Positions 8,845-17,971 of a stretch of DNA of 64,000 bases are shown piece after piece. Source of the stretch: G963665925 sp050596425. GTDB lineage: Bacteria; Bacillota; Clostridia; Peptostreptococcales; Acidaminobacteraceae. A program made the position numbers and the translations under genes. The stretch is from NCBI RefSeq assembly GCF_050596425.1, contig NZ_CP192292.1:1178001-1242000 (forward strand), given 5' to 3'. Each line of letters opens with the position of its first letter. Within the stretch, counting starts at the first letter, position 1. The notes under the pieces were generated by a model. The model was not told where the DNA came from. It did not search any database and was given only the letters and a program-made list of their open reading frames with translations.

Positions 8845-11800
8845 ATGATGAAAAGCAAGAAGAGAAGCATGAGGATGCTGGCTATGCTGTTGATAATGAT
8901 ACAGTTAGTGAGCCTCGCTTCATTTAGCCCGTCTTTTGCAGTGGTAGGGGTAGATGACATTCCCCAACCAAGCAATCCTGAGAAAAGACTGTTGCTGACA
9001 AACAAAGACCTATTTCTAAATGAAGTCTTTAACGACCCGCAGTTTATAAGCGACTGGGCCTATCTTGCCCACTATCTAGGCATTGGATGGTGCGGTGGCA
9101 CAGGTGAAAACGGAATTGGTCAAGATTTTGATGTAAGAAAAATTGATAATCAACTTGATGCAGAGAAATATAAAGATGATTTTGATGATTATAATAATCT
9201 CCCATTCTGGGTTATTGAAGCCAATTACGATAAAAATGATCCATATGCAGATGGATATAGATCTGATGAAAGACTTAAAATGTTTATAACTGATGCAGCT
9301 ATCATGTTTGATGCAGACACGCTTGAGTTTGGCCCTGCCCTTCATTCTGAGCTTGAACCTGAAGCCGTTGTATCAAAAGTCATTCGTAACTTTGGGAGCA
9401 CGGATTTAACATCTGTTGTTCAGAGTGATTTTTCTGACAGCACATCTAAAACAGTAACGCATGGCATAAATATAGGCACAAAATTCGGTGTTGCAAATGA
9501 GACCGAAGCTGGTGGCAAGATTTTTGGTATTGGTGTTAACCACAAAACAACCGTCAGCTTTGAGTTAAGCGCTGGATACAACTGGTCAAAGGCAACTATG
9601 GACAGTCATACACTATCACGTATGGCTCAAGAAAGAGTTAGTGTGCCACCTAATAGAAAAATGTCAGCAACGATTTATGCGCTGAAGAGTAAGGTAAGCT
9701 TCCCTTATCAAGGGGATGTTGTACCGGTGTATAATATGACCCTATCTGGGTTTTACAGATACAAAGACAATTCGTCTTGGGGGCATGATGAGTCTCGACC
9801 AGATGCTAGAATAAAATTTGGTAATTTCTCATACGAGTCGTCAGATGAAGCGGTTGAAGGTATGAACGCGCTAGATGATTTGATGAACCAGTATATAAAT
9901 CGGTCTATTGAAGGCAATTCACAGACTGACTGGCAATGGGTTCTTGATAAGTACACACCCTACACCATAAAAAATCTCATCGGTAAAATTGCAAAAACAA
10001 AGTATGTTGCTCGTATAAATGGTCGATTCAGTCAAGTGGATGGTGCCATCTTCCAATCTGTTATCAAAGACTTGGGTGCTTTAGGTAACCAGGATGTTGG
10101 TCTACCTGAACAAACGGACCATGACTCTGATCCAGTTCATGGCGGTGACTCTCTGTCAAAACCACAAACGGAATCACGTATAAACTTAGCCAAAGGGAAA
10201 ACAGTCACAAGCAGTGGATATATGCAAAACCGCGGTCCTGAAAAAGCTTTTGAAGGATATGTTGGTGAAATAAATGACTGCTGGCAGTCCCTAGACAAGC
10301 AAAATGCAGAGCCTAATGGTGGTAGCCCAGATGGCTATTTAGGAGAATGGATCAAGGTTGATCTTGGTGGACTGAGAAAAATTGACCATGTGGCTGTGTC
10401 CCATGCGGGAGCATTTGGCTACTCACCAGTAAGTAATAATAGAACATTCACGGTCTATGTCAGTGATGATGACAAATATTATACAAGTGTAAAGGTGATC
10501 TCAGATAACACTGAAGATCGCACGGATATAGCCCTACAAGATGAGGATGTGACAGGGCGCTACGTTAAAATTTTAGTCAATAGACCTGGATACTTCCCAG
10601 ATATGGATGCGTTTGCAGCTTGTATATATGACTTGGCCATTTATGGCTACGATTTTGAACCGGTAGAGTATAATGTGACTTATGCCGGAAATGGAAACAC
10701 ATCAGGTCATGCACCAAGTGATGATGAAGGTCATTATAGACATACGAATGTAATCGTCAAGGACAATGTCGGTAACTTAGATAGGACTGGTTATGATTTT
10801 GCTGGGTGGACAACCAATCCAGATGGAACTGGAACGATCTATAACCCAGGAGAGTCTTTTAAAATGACAGGCAGAGACCTGACCCTATACGCCAAATGGG
10901 AGGAAACGAAAGATGTTGCCTATAAGAAAGCTGTAACAGCCAATCACTCGATTTCTTATCATCCTGCTGAAAATGCTGTTAATGGTACAATGAGAAATCT
11001 GGAGGACAAATGGTGCACAACTGTTGGAACAGGTAATCAGTGGCTAGAAGTTGACCTAGGCCAGAGTTATGACATAGACAGCTGGATGGTTAAGCATGCA
11101 GGGGCCTTCGGAGAGGACAATGGCTATAATACAAAGGCCTTTAAATTACAGTATAAAGAAGTGGACACCTGGAGAGATGCTGCCGTTGTCACCAACAACA
11201 CAGACAGTGTGACTGAAGGCACAGTCAATCCTTTCAGGGCACGATTTGTACGACTTCTTATAACAGAACCGACAAATAATGGTGATCCCGCAGCGCGAAT
11301 TTTCCAATTTAAGGTTTTTGGTGAGGCAGTATCGGACGAATCATATCATGTCTACTATGACGGAAATGGAGCCTTGGAGGGCAGTGCTCCAGTCGATGAT
11401 AATGAATATAGAATCAATGACGCCGTACAGGTGAAACCAAACACTGGTAATTTGGTTAACCCGGGCTACAGATTCGCCGGATGGAACACCCTTCCAGACG
11501 GCAGTGGCGACGACTATGAAAGCAGAAGCTATTTTAGAATCAGTGGTGATTATGATGTGACCCTATATGCCAAGTGGGAGAAAGACTCAGACCTAACAAA
11601 CGTTACGAAGAATAAAGCTCTTACAGCAAGTGGTGAAATGGCAGAACATCCAGCCTCAAATATTGTTGACGGTTATGTGGATGATCAAAGTGATAAATGG
11701 GCCACTGATTCATATCCAAAATGGGTGCGCGTCGATCTAGGCGATACATATGAAATCAGTCGCTGGATTGTTCTGCATGCAGAAGCTGGCGGGGAATCAG

Positions 11801-13581
11801 AAGATTATAATACAAGGAATTATGAGCTAAGGGTCAGTGAAACAAATGAAGATGAATCGAGTTTTAGAACGATTGATTTTGTTTCAGACAACACGGCATC
11901 ATTTACGGATAGAACTTTGTCCAATCCGGTAAATGCCAGATATGTTGAACTAAAAATAAACGACCCAAATAGTGCCAACGATTTATTTGCCCGCATTTAT
12001 CAGTTTGAGGTTTATGGTAAACCTTGCAAGACTGTTTTCTTTGATGACAATGACAGCACAGGTGGTTCCACACCAGCAGATATTAAATGTGCTGAGGCTT
12101 CAACTGTTTCAGTACCATATAACACAGGGATTCTTAGCAAAGATGGATATAGATTCCTTGGGTGGAACACTGAGTCCAATGGGACTGGAACAAGTTATGC
12201 CGAGGGCGATACGTTCCCTATGACAGCAGAAGATATAACCTTATATGCTGAATGGAAGGCATCTGAGTTTACAAATGTTGCTCTTAATAAATCAGTCGAG
12301 CAGAGCTCGACAGATCGTGGCGCAAGTGCTGATATTGCAGTAGATGGCATCACAAAGGGGGACAAATACGCAGGTCAAATCACAAGAACAGAGTATGAAA
12401 CGAACCCTTGGTGGATTGTTGACTTGGGTAAAGAGTATGAAATAGATTCAATAGATATCTATAGTATGCTAGACAATCCTATAGAATTTTTAGACCACTA
12501 TGAGGTTTCAATTTTAGACACCAATAAAGATGTGGTCTGGTCAGAAATACAATATGATTATCCTGAACCAAAGACAGTTTTAGAGACTGGTGGCGCTAAG
12601 GGACAGTATGTTAAAGTACAACTTAGAAAATATGGCGTTCTCCAATTGGCAGAGGTTCAAGTCTTTGGCAAAGAAGTGATGGCTCAACCAAAAATGATGA
12701 CCATGATGATGGATATGCCATTATTAGAAAGTCCACTTGAATATCAAGTGACCTATGATGGTAATGGAAATGATGTAGGAAGGGTACCGGTGGATGAGTC
12801 AAAGTATTTAAAACAAGATCAAGTTAAGGTTTTAGGGCCTGATGAATCATTCTTTAAAGAAAACTTTGCGTTCTTAGGATGGAACACTCTTGCTGATGGA
12901 AGTGGAGTAACCTATTACGCAGGTGATGTGATAGACAGCTTATATGACAATATCACATTATATGCACAGTGGGCCGAAATGGTTTCCGAAGAGCCTCAAG
13001 TGGCTCCAGAAGAAGTTGTAGAAGAAGCAATTGAAGAACCAGAAGAAGCTATAGAAGAACCCAAAGAAGCTATAGAAGAACCCAAAGAAGCTATAGAAGA
13101 ACCCAAAGAAGCTATAGAAGAACCAGAGGAAGCTATAGAAGAGCCAGAAGAAGCAATTGAAGAACCAGAAGAAGCTATAGAAGAGACAGAAGAAGTAGTA
13201 GAAGAACCAGAAGAAGTAGTAGAAGAACCAGAAGAAGTAGTAGAAGAACCAGAAGAAGTAGTAGAAGAACCAGAAGAAGCTATAGAAGAATCAGAAGGAG
13301 CAATAGAAGAACCTAAAGAAGCTATAGAAGAGCCAGAAGAAGCAATTGAAGAACCAGAAGAAACTATAGAAGAGACAGAAGAAGTAGTAGAAGAACCAGA
13401 AGAAGCAGTAGAAGAACCAGAAGAAGTAGTAGAAGAACCAGAAAAAGCTATAGAAGAACCAGAGGAAGTTATAGAAGAACCCAAAGAAGCTATAGAAGAA
13501 TCAGAGGTGGATGTTGAAGAGCCAGTGAAGTTAGAAGAGACACCAGAAGAACCAGAGGTCTCTTCAGATATAAACCCATAA
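8845..13581 (+). CDS. Secreted aerolysin-like protein with discoidin and InlB-type repeats and acidic tail
   Basis: Large exoprotein of 1,578 residues. The start at 8845 is chosen because AAGGAG sits eight bases upstream and the signal peptide (residues 1-32, ending SFA) follows; an upstream GTG at 8809 lacks a site. Residues about 60-430 resemble aerolysin/alpha-toxin: YLAHYLGIGWCGG (73-85), a G-x-D-x-DV segment, a T/S-rich strand region with a candidate insertion loop (211-236), VSVPPNRKM (265-273) and SFPYQG...MTLSGFYRY (285-306). Four F5/8C discoidin-like domains (about 445-602, 690-827, 919-1057, 1144-1275) alternate with four InlB B-type repeats (609-686, 834-912, 1063-1137, 1299-1377, each ending LYAxW). 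From about 1386 the tail repeats EEPEEA/EEPEEV hexads. No LPxTG or other anchor was seen. Proposed: a glycan-binding pore-forming or adhesive protein. Confidence 0.85.
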   Translation: MMKSKKRSMRMLAMLLIMIQLVSLASFSPSFAVVGVDDIPQPSNPEKRLLLTNKDLFLNEVFNDPQFISDWAYLAHYLGIGWCGGTGENGIGQDFDVRKIDNQLDAEKYKDDFDDYNNLPFWVIEANYDKNDPYADGYRSDERLKMFITDAAIMFDADTLEFGPALHSELEPEAVVSKVIRNFGSTDLTSVVQSDFSDSTSKTVTHGINIGTKFGVANETEAGGKIFGIGVNHKTTVSFELSAGYNWSKATMDSHTLSRMAQERVSVPPNRKMSATIYALKSKVSFPYQGDVVPVYNMTLSGFYRYKDNSSWGHDESRPDARIKFGNFSYESSDEAVEGMNALDDLMNQYINRSIEGNSQTDWQWVLDKYTPYTIKNLIGKIAKTKYVARINGRFSQVDGAIFQSVIKDLGALGNQDVGLPEQTDHDSDPVHGGDSLSKPQTESRINLAKGKTVTSSGYMQNRGPEKAFEGYVGEINDCWQSLDKQNAEPNGGSPDGYLGEWIKVDLGGLRKIDHVAVSHAGAFGYSPVSNNRTFTVYVSDDDKYYTSVKVISDNTEDRTDIALQDEDVTGRYVKILVNRPGYFPDMDAFAACIYDLAIYGYDFEPVEYNVTYAGNGNTSGHAPSDDEGHYRHTNVIVKDNVGNLDRTGYDFAGWTTNPDGTGTIYNPGESFKMTGRDLTLYAKWEETKDVAYKKAVTANHSISYHPAENAVNGTMRNLEDKWCTTVGTGNQWLEVDLGQSYDIDSWMVKHAGAFGEDNGYNTKAFKLQYKEVDTWRDAAVVTNNTDSVTEGTVNPFRARFVRLLITEPTNNGDPAARIFQFKVFGEAVSDESYHVYYDGNGALEGSAPVDDNEYRINDAVQVKPNTGNLVNPGYRFAGWNTLPDGSGDDYESRSYFRISGDYDVTLYAKWEKDSDLTNVTKNKALTASGEMAEHPASNIVDGYVDDQSDKWATDSYPKWVRVDLGDTYEISRWIVLHAEAGGESEDYNTRNYELRVSETNEDESSFRTIDFVSDNTASFTDRTLSNPVNARYVELKINDPNSANDLFARIYQFEVYGKPCKTVFFDDNDSTGGSTPADIKCAEASTVSVPYNTGILSKDGYRFLGWNTESNGTGTSYAEGDTFPMTAEDITLYAEWKASEFTNVALNKSVEQSSTDRGASADIAVDGITKGDKYAGQITRTEYETNPWWIVDLGKEYEIDSIDIYSMLDNPIEFLDHYEVSILDTNKDVVWSEIQYDYPEPKTVLETGGAKGQYVKVQLRKYGVLQLAEVQVFGKEVMAQPKMMTMMMDMPLLESPLEYQVTYDGNGNDVGRVPVDESKYLKQDQVKVLGPDESFFKENFAFLGWNTLADGSGVTYYAGDVIDSLYDNITLYAQWAEMVSEEPQVAPEEVVEEAIEEPEEAIEEPKEAIEEPKEAIEEPKEAIEEPEEAIEEPEEAIEEPEEAIEETEEVVEEPEEVVEEPEEVVEEPEEVVEEPEEAIEESEGAIEEPKEAIEEPEEAIEEPEETIEETEEVVEEPEEAVEEPEEVVEEPEKAIEEPEEVIEEPKEAIEESEVDVEEPVKLEETPEEPEVSSDINP
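12998..13563 (+). repeat. Tandem 18-bp coding repeat (acidic hexapeptides)
   Basis: About 30 near-identical 18-base units of the type GAAGAACCAGAAGAAGCT encode EEPEEA, EEPEEV and EEPKEA hexads at the C-terminus of the exoprotein. Blocks of units are themselves repeated, which suggests recent expansion by slippage or recombination. Confidence 0.93.
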
Positions 13582-13590
13582 TACCAAAGA

Positions 13591-13637
13591 GAACTGATGG
13601 TGTGCCAATAACAGGTATGCCATCAGTTTTCTTTTTG
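13591..13637 (+). terminator. Terminator after the aerolysin-like gene
   Basis: AACTGATGG pairs with CCATCAGTT around a loop that includes partly paired TGTGCC/GGTATG, followed by TTTTCTTTTT. Confidence 0.8.
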
Positions 13638-13772
13638 GTGTACCAAGAGAGAATTTAAGAACATAGTGGTCTAAGTGAAAGAATTTTTACGAAAAAGACA
13701 AATGTACATACTACATACACATGGAAGTCGTATAATAATCTCAAAAGATATTACGGAAATCGAGGTGTGCAT

Positions 13773-14993
13773 ATGTTAAATATTGTTATAGGCGACTCAG
13801 CGGGTGGTCTTTTTCGCTACAAGTATAAACTTAAAGAGGAAGAGCTTTCTGACAAATTACTCGTGGTTGGGGATGATTTGTCACTGGGCCCTATTAAAGA
13901 AATAGACGGGCCTTCTGGAATAAGGAAGAGAGCCAAGTGGCTAAAAGACTTTTATAATGGCTTGGGGCAGACCCACTATGATGAAAACTTAGACTTTGAT
14001 GAAGCTTTTATAAGGACACATAAGACCATACATAAACGTCTTGATCGTTTAAATGCAAAAGGGGAAGCTGTCGTGCTTTGGCATGGCCCCAATGCCAGTG
14101 ACCAAGTGGCACTTCGCTATTTGGTATCAATAATAGAGGTCGACCATATTTACGAGGTCAACCTCGACGGTGTCGATTTCTCGCAGTGTTCAGAAAAGCC
14201 TTATTATGTTCGGTCTTTGGGAGAATGCGCCCCTGATTTTTTTGATCATCTTTCAGCTCGGCAAGAAAAGATGTCAATTGACAGGATAGAAAAACTCAAA
14301 AATGAATGGAAGTATTTAAGAGAATCAAGCTCAGTCCTTCGGGTCATGGACAAGTTTGAAATTAAAGTGGCCGATGTGGACCATTTTGATACAGAAATAA
14401 TTCAAAAGTGTACCTTTAACTTTGAACCGGCACCGAGGGTCATTGGTCGATTTCTAGGAGAAACAAGAAAGTTTATAAATGATGCATTCGTTGATTATAG
14501 ACTGAGGGCTTTAATCGAAAAAGATCAGATATTAATGGCTGGTGAAATGAAGAGCATGCGTGATTACTGCGTAAAGCTGAAGTCAAACTTAGCCAAGTGT
14601 CTCAATGAATGTTTTGATGTGGAACCGCCAATAGATTCCGATGGCTATCAACATATCCTTCTTGAGTCATGCACAAGTAAAGTGGGCAACAAGCTTAGCC
14701 AGAGGGTGGATTTAGATATAACACCAAAAGGAGACTGGGGCCAAATAGATTTATCAAACAAAATGATACTGGACTATAATTTAGATAATTGTCTGGCTGT
14801 AACATGGTACAATGCTGGAAAAAGGGTGTTTGGTATGAAAAAAGCCAAAGTCCTTAATGTCGAAGTTAGTCGCCAAAGTATGCGTAGGGACTATGGAAAA
14901 GATGTGGTCCACAAGACAATTCGTCTCAGGTTTGAAGGTGCGGTTCTAGAATTGAAAATTAAACCTGATCTTGAAGTGACCTTGATTCCATAA
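13773..14993 (+). CDS. DUF1835 domain-containing protein
   Basis: Cytoplasmic protein of unknown function, 406 residues. The N-terminal part (LNIVIGDSAGG, then VVGDDLSLGPI and RAKWL) carries the DUF1835 pattern; residues 90-120 contain EAVVLWHGPNASDQVALRYL, also typical. The C-terminal half is not assigned. The ATG at 13773 is preferred over a GTG two codons upstream because the GAGG site is then seven bases away rather than one. It is monocistronic, with a terminator before it and a separate small gene after it. Confidence 0.75.
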   Translation: MLNIVIGDSAGGLFRYKYKLKEEELSDKLLVVGDDLSLGPIKEIDGPSGIRKRAKWLKDFYNGLGQTHYDENLDFDEAFIRTHKTIHKRLDRLNAKGEAVVLWHGPNASDQVALRYLVSIIEVDHIYEVNLDGVDFSQCSEKPYYVRSLGECAPDFFDHLSARQEKMSIDRIEKLKNEWKYLRESSSVLRVMDKFEIKVADVDHFDTEIIQKCTFNFEPAPRVIGRFLGETRKFINDAFVDYRLRALIEKDQILMAGEMKSMRDYCVKLKSNLAKCLNECFDVEPPIDSDGYQHILLESCTSKVGNKLSQRVDLDITPKGDWGQIDLSNKMILDYNLDNCLAVTWYNAGKRVFGMKKAKVLNVEVSRQSMRRDYGKDVVHKTIRLRFEGAVLELKIKPDLEVTLIP

Positions 14994-15122
14994 AGACAAA
15001 TAACGAGGACGCTGTAACATCTTACAACTTGGTGAATGTTGGATGATATTTTTTTATCGATTTGGATATGAATAAAAGGAGTGGACAAAAATACAAAGTG
15101 AATCATTCTAGGAGGTGTAATA

Positions 15123-15302
15123 ATGAGTGTTAAAAGATACAAAAAAATGATGGAAGAACGTGATAGAGAGTATGGCTGTCATAAGGCTTTCAAGTTTCCA
15201 ATAGAAATTTGCTCAATCGTTATGGTTGCCATAAGTGCTGTTGCCTGGCTGGGTATGATCGGTGTAAAAAAAGCTGGCGGCAAAATGCCATGGGAACAAT
15301 AA
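15123..15302 (+). CDS. Small single-pass membrane protein, 59 residues
   Basis: Short frame starting MSVKRYKKMMEERDREYG, then one hydrophobic helix (about residues 27-48, ICSIVMVAISAVAWLGMIGV), ending KMPWEQ. It is supported by a GGAGG site eight bases before the ATG and by its clean charged/hydrophobic layout. Function unknown. It is followed by a palindromic repeat and a bidirectional terminator shared with the convergent HD-GYP gene. Confidence 0.65.
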   Translation: MSVKRYKKMMEERDREYGCHKAFKFPIEICSIVMVAISAVAWLGMIGVKKAGGKMPWEQ

Positions 15303-15315
15303 ATCAAAATGTTAT

Positions 15316-15432
15316 CTTGTAGGAAACTTCGAAAGACAAGGCGCGGATAATATCCGCTTAATGAGCGTATTCGCATACGTGATTTAAGCGGATTTTATCC
15401 TGCAAGGCAGTATTTCGGACTTTATCTGCAAG
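15316..15432. repeat. Intergenic palindromic repeat, long copy
   Basis: A 117-base imperfect palindrome. Its ends are CTTGTAGGAAA and its rough complement ending CTGCAAG, and its inner arms are GGATAATATCCGCTTAA and TTAAGCGGATTTTATCC. Ends and layout match the other palindromes in the window (3621, 39698, 52115, 56031), but here it sits between convergent 3' ends rather than in a leader. Confidence 0.7.
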
Positions 15433-15434
15433 CT

Positions 15435-15467
15435 AAAGCCTCCTAAGATTTTCTTAGGAGGCTTTTT
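15435..15467. terminator. Bidirectional terminator
   Basis: AAAGCCTCCTAAGA and TCTTAGGAGGCTTTTT form a 13- to 14-bp stem around TTT, with T runs on both strands. It serves the small membrane protein gene and the convergent HD-GYP gene, whose stop codon lies within it. Confidence 0.92.
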
Positions 15468-17028
15468 CACTGGAATCATACTGGGCGGTGTGCTGGATGA
15501 AGTCTTCAATGTTGTCTATAAAAGCCTGGACCACGAAGGGGTCAAAGGCCTTTCCGGAATCCCTTGTAATAATCTGTAGGGCATGATCTATGGAAAGAGC
15601 CTCTCTGTAGGCCCTGTCACTTGTAAGGGCATCAAAGACGTCCACCACAGATAATATTCTAGACCTGAGGGGAATGGCCTCCTCCATTAAACCGTAGGGG
15701 TAGCCTGTCCCATCAAATTTTTCATGGTGGTGGAGAATGATTTCTTTGACTTCTTCAAAAACAAAGGATGCTTCAAGTATTTTATGACCAGCAATGGGGT
15801 GGTTTTGAATAAGCTCAAACTCTTCCTCTGTGAGTTTGCCAGGCTTATTAAGTATATGCTGGGGAATACTCACCTTTCCAATGTCATGCATCAAGGCGGC
15901 AGTATAGAGCTGGTCGACCTTGTCAAACTGCATTATATAACCTAAAGACCGTGCCATTTGAGCCACCCTGTCAGAGTGGCCCTTGGTGTAGTGGTCGGTG
16001 ACTTCCATGGTTTTTACAAGGAGCTGAATGGTTTCAAAATAGCTTTTTTCGATCATTCGGTGTTGCCTTTCAAGGTCGTTGGCAAGCTTGTTAACGGATT
16101 TTGAGAGTTTCACGATTTCAATAGCCCCATGCTCAGGCAAGACATCTGAGTACATGCCCGATGCAATGGATTCAATCTGCCCAACATTTTTTTCAATCAT
16201 TCTAGATGTCTTAACCGTTTGGAAAAGAACCGTGCTCAATATGGCAAAGAGTGTCAGGCATGCGATGGATATAATGGTTGTCATACTACCTGTGAAGAGG
16301 GCAAGGATATTGGTTAGAGAAAACTTCAGATGGAGCCAAGAAACGGCAAACTGTTTGTTGGGAACGGGAAAGTGCATCCATATAGTATCCTCGGCCCCTT
16401 TTTCGATTAAGGTCTCGCTGGCCTTGTCATCCATCAATAAGTGCTCGAATGCAAAAACATTCAGGTTTTCCGTTAGATCAGTAACCTTACCAATGCTCAG
16501 GGTCCGACCAATTAGCACGACGCCTGTTGGCGAAAGTTTTAAATCATCATAGGCTGGCATGGCCGCAAAGACATAAAGATGGTCATAGAAGGACTGGAAT
16601 TCTATGTGAATCTTATGGTCAAGCAAGGTTTGCTGAACAATAGCCATTTCGCTAAGCTGGGCATAGGAAAGATTGCCAAAGGCCATTTCTATATTGTCCA
16701 TGGGGCTTGAAACATATATGGAATGAACGTCAATTTCAGCCCTGTCATATAAGGCATTTGCAATGTTTCGCGTGATCCAGATTCGATCATTTGACTTGAG
16801 GGCGTGAATTAGGTCTGTGTCGGTGGAGTAAGATTTTAGAATGGCCTTTAGTTCACTGGCCTCATGCTCGAAATAATTGTCTATAATGGTGTCAATGGAT
16901 GTGTACATATCTTCAATATACTTGTCTTTTGTGGCTTCAAAATTATAAAATATTGTGAAGGCCATGAGTGGAATGCCTACAATAAATGCTACAAGAAATA
17001 TGGCTATAAATTTATGGGATAATTTCAC
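15454..17028 (-). CDS. Membrane HD-GYP sensor protein, probable c-di-GMP phosphodiesterase
   Basis: Transmembrane helix near the N-terminus, an extracellular sensor of about 200 residues (CHASE4-like appearance), a second helix (TIISIACLTLFAILSTVL), a HAMP-like linker, then an HD-GYP domain with HDIGK, a later HHH and the GTGYPYGL element. HD-GYP proteins hydrolyse cyclic di-GMP, so it probably adjusts motility or surface growth in response to an external signal. The GTG start at 17028 is preferred: AAAGGA lies eight bases upstream, whereas the ATG at 17061 has no site. Alternative: signalling only. Monocistronic, divergent from tmk. Confidence 0.88.
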   Translation of the reverse strand: MKLSHKFIAIFLVAFIVGIPLMAFTIFYNFEATKDKYIEDMYTSIDTIIDNYFEHEASELKAILKSYSTDTDLIHALKSNDRIWITRNIANALYDRAEIDVHSIYVSSPMDNIEMAFGNLSYAQLSEMAIVQQTLLDHKIHIEFQSFYDHLYVFAAMPAYDDLKLSPTGVVLIGRTLSIGKVTDLTENLNVFAFEHLLMDDKASETLIEKGAEDTIWMHFPVPNKQFAVSWLHLKFSLTNILALFTGSMTTIISIACLTLFAILSTVLFQTVKTSRMIEKNVGQIESIASGMYSDVLPEHGAIEIVKLSKSVNKLANDLERQHRMIEKSYFETIQLLVKTMEVTDHYTKGHSDRVAQMARSLGYIMQFDKVDQLYTAALMHDIGKVSIPQHILNKPGKLTEEEFELIQNHPIAGHKILEASFVFEEVKEIILHHHEKFDGTGYPYGLMEEAIPLRSRILSVVDVFDALTSDRAYREALSIDHALQIITRDSGKAFDPFVVQAFIDNIEDFIQHTAQYDSSEKAS

Positions 17029-17187
17029 GGTAATCGTCCTTTCTACAAGAACAATTATCATGTAAAATTTAGACTTTGGGGTAAAGAGCGTGTAAAGTTC
17101 TCATTAAGAATGCGTTCTGACCATTACAGTCTTGCTTCAAACACTACAAAATGGTACGCTATTTCAGTAAAGAAAGGGGCGGTAACA

Positions 17188-17832
17188 ATGGCAAGAAAAA
17201 TGCCAGTCATCTCAATTGAAGGTGGCGACGGAACAGGCAAGACGACAATGCTTGAAAAACTAAAATCGTATTTAGATACGAAGGATATAGATTTCATGGT
17301 CACTCGGGAGCCTGGTGGTGTTCGAATTGCCGAACTTATCCGTGATGTGATACACAATCCGGACCACACGGAAATGGACCCGAAAACAGAGGCTCTTCTT
17401 TATGCGGCGGCTAGACGTCAGCATCTTGTAGAAAAAGTGGTTCCAGCAGTTAAAGAAGGAAAACTTGTCATTTTTGACCGCTATGTGGATTCTTCTATGA
17501 TCTACCAGGGGTATGTTAGAGGCCTAGGTGTAGAGGCAGTCTATGAAATGAACAGATTTGCAACAGAAGACTTTATGCCTGACAAGACCCTCCTGTTTGA
17601 CCTGGATCCAGCGGTTGGACAAGAGCGTATTCACAGCTCAGGTGTTCGTGAAGTGAATCGTCTTGACAACGAGGGCATGGCCTTTCATATGAAAGTCCGT
17701 GAAGGCTATTTGAAACTAGCAAAAGATCATTCTAAGCGGATCGCCTTGATTGATGCATCGAAAAGCATGGACGAGGTTTTTGAAGATGTAAAAACAATTA
17801 TAGATGACTTATTGTTAGAATGGGAAAAATAA
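17188..17832 (+). CDS. tmk: Thymidylate kinase
   Basis: Phosphorylates dTMP to dTDP for DNA synthesis. The 214-residue protein has the P-loop EGGDGTGKTT (residues 8-17), the TREPGG motif, DRYVDSS and a LID region with Arg residues before VNRLDNEG. The start at 17188 is chosen for the AAAGGGG site and the usual N-terminal distance to the P-loop; a frame open from 17110 adds residues without homology. Not in its common holB neighbourhood; followed by a small terminator. Confidence 0.9.
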   Translation: MARKMPVISIEGGDGTGKTTMLEKLKSYLDTKDIDFMVTREPGGVRIAELIRDVIHNPDHTEMDPKTEALLYAAARRQHLVEKVVPAVKEGKLVIFDRYVDSSMIYQGYVRGLGVEAVYEMNRFATEDFMPDKTLLFDLDPAVGQERIHSSGVREVNRLDNEGMAFHMKVREGYLKLAKDHSKRIALIDASKSMDEVFEDVKTIIDDLLLEWEK

Positions 17833-17856
17833 GGGGTGGATTCATCCCTTTTTTAA
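17831..17856 (+). terminator. Terminator after tmk
   Basis: AAGGGGTG and CATCCCTT form an imperfect stem around GATT, followed by six T residues. Confidence 0.75.
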
Positions 17857-17971
17857 TAGAATCAAGAGTAGGTAAATGCCCTATGAAAATAGGCAAGAAG
17901 TAATCAGGTGCTATTCAGGAGACTGGCTATAATAAGTCGCATCTGGATTAAATGAGAAAGCAGGGGGTTCT

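Noticed and set aside
12996..13484. Minus-strand frame of 162 codons rich in Ser/Gly
   Set aside because: It is the reverse reading of the acidic repeat tail; its SGSSIA-type repeat is a by-product of the EEPEEA codons.
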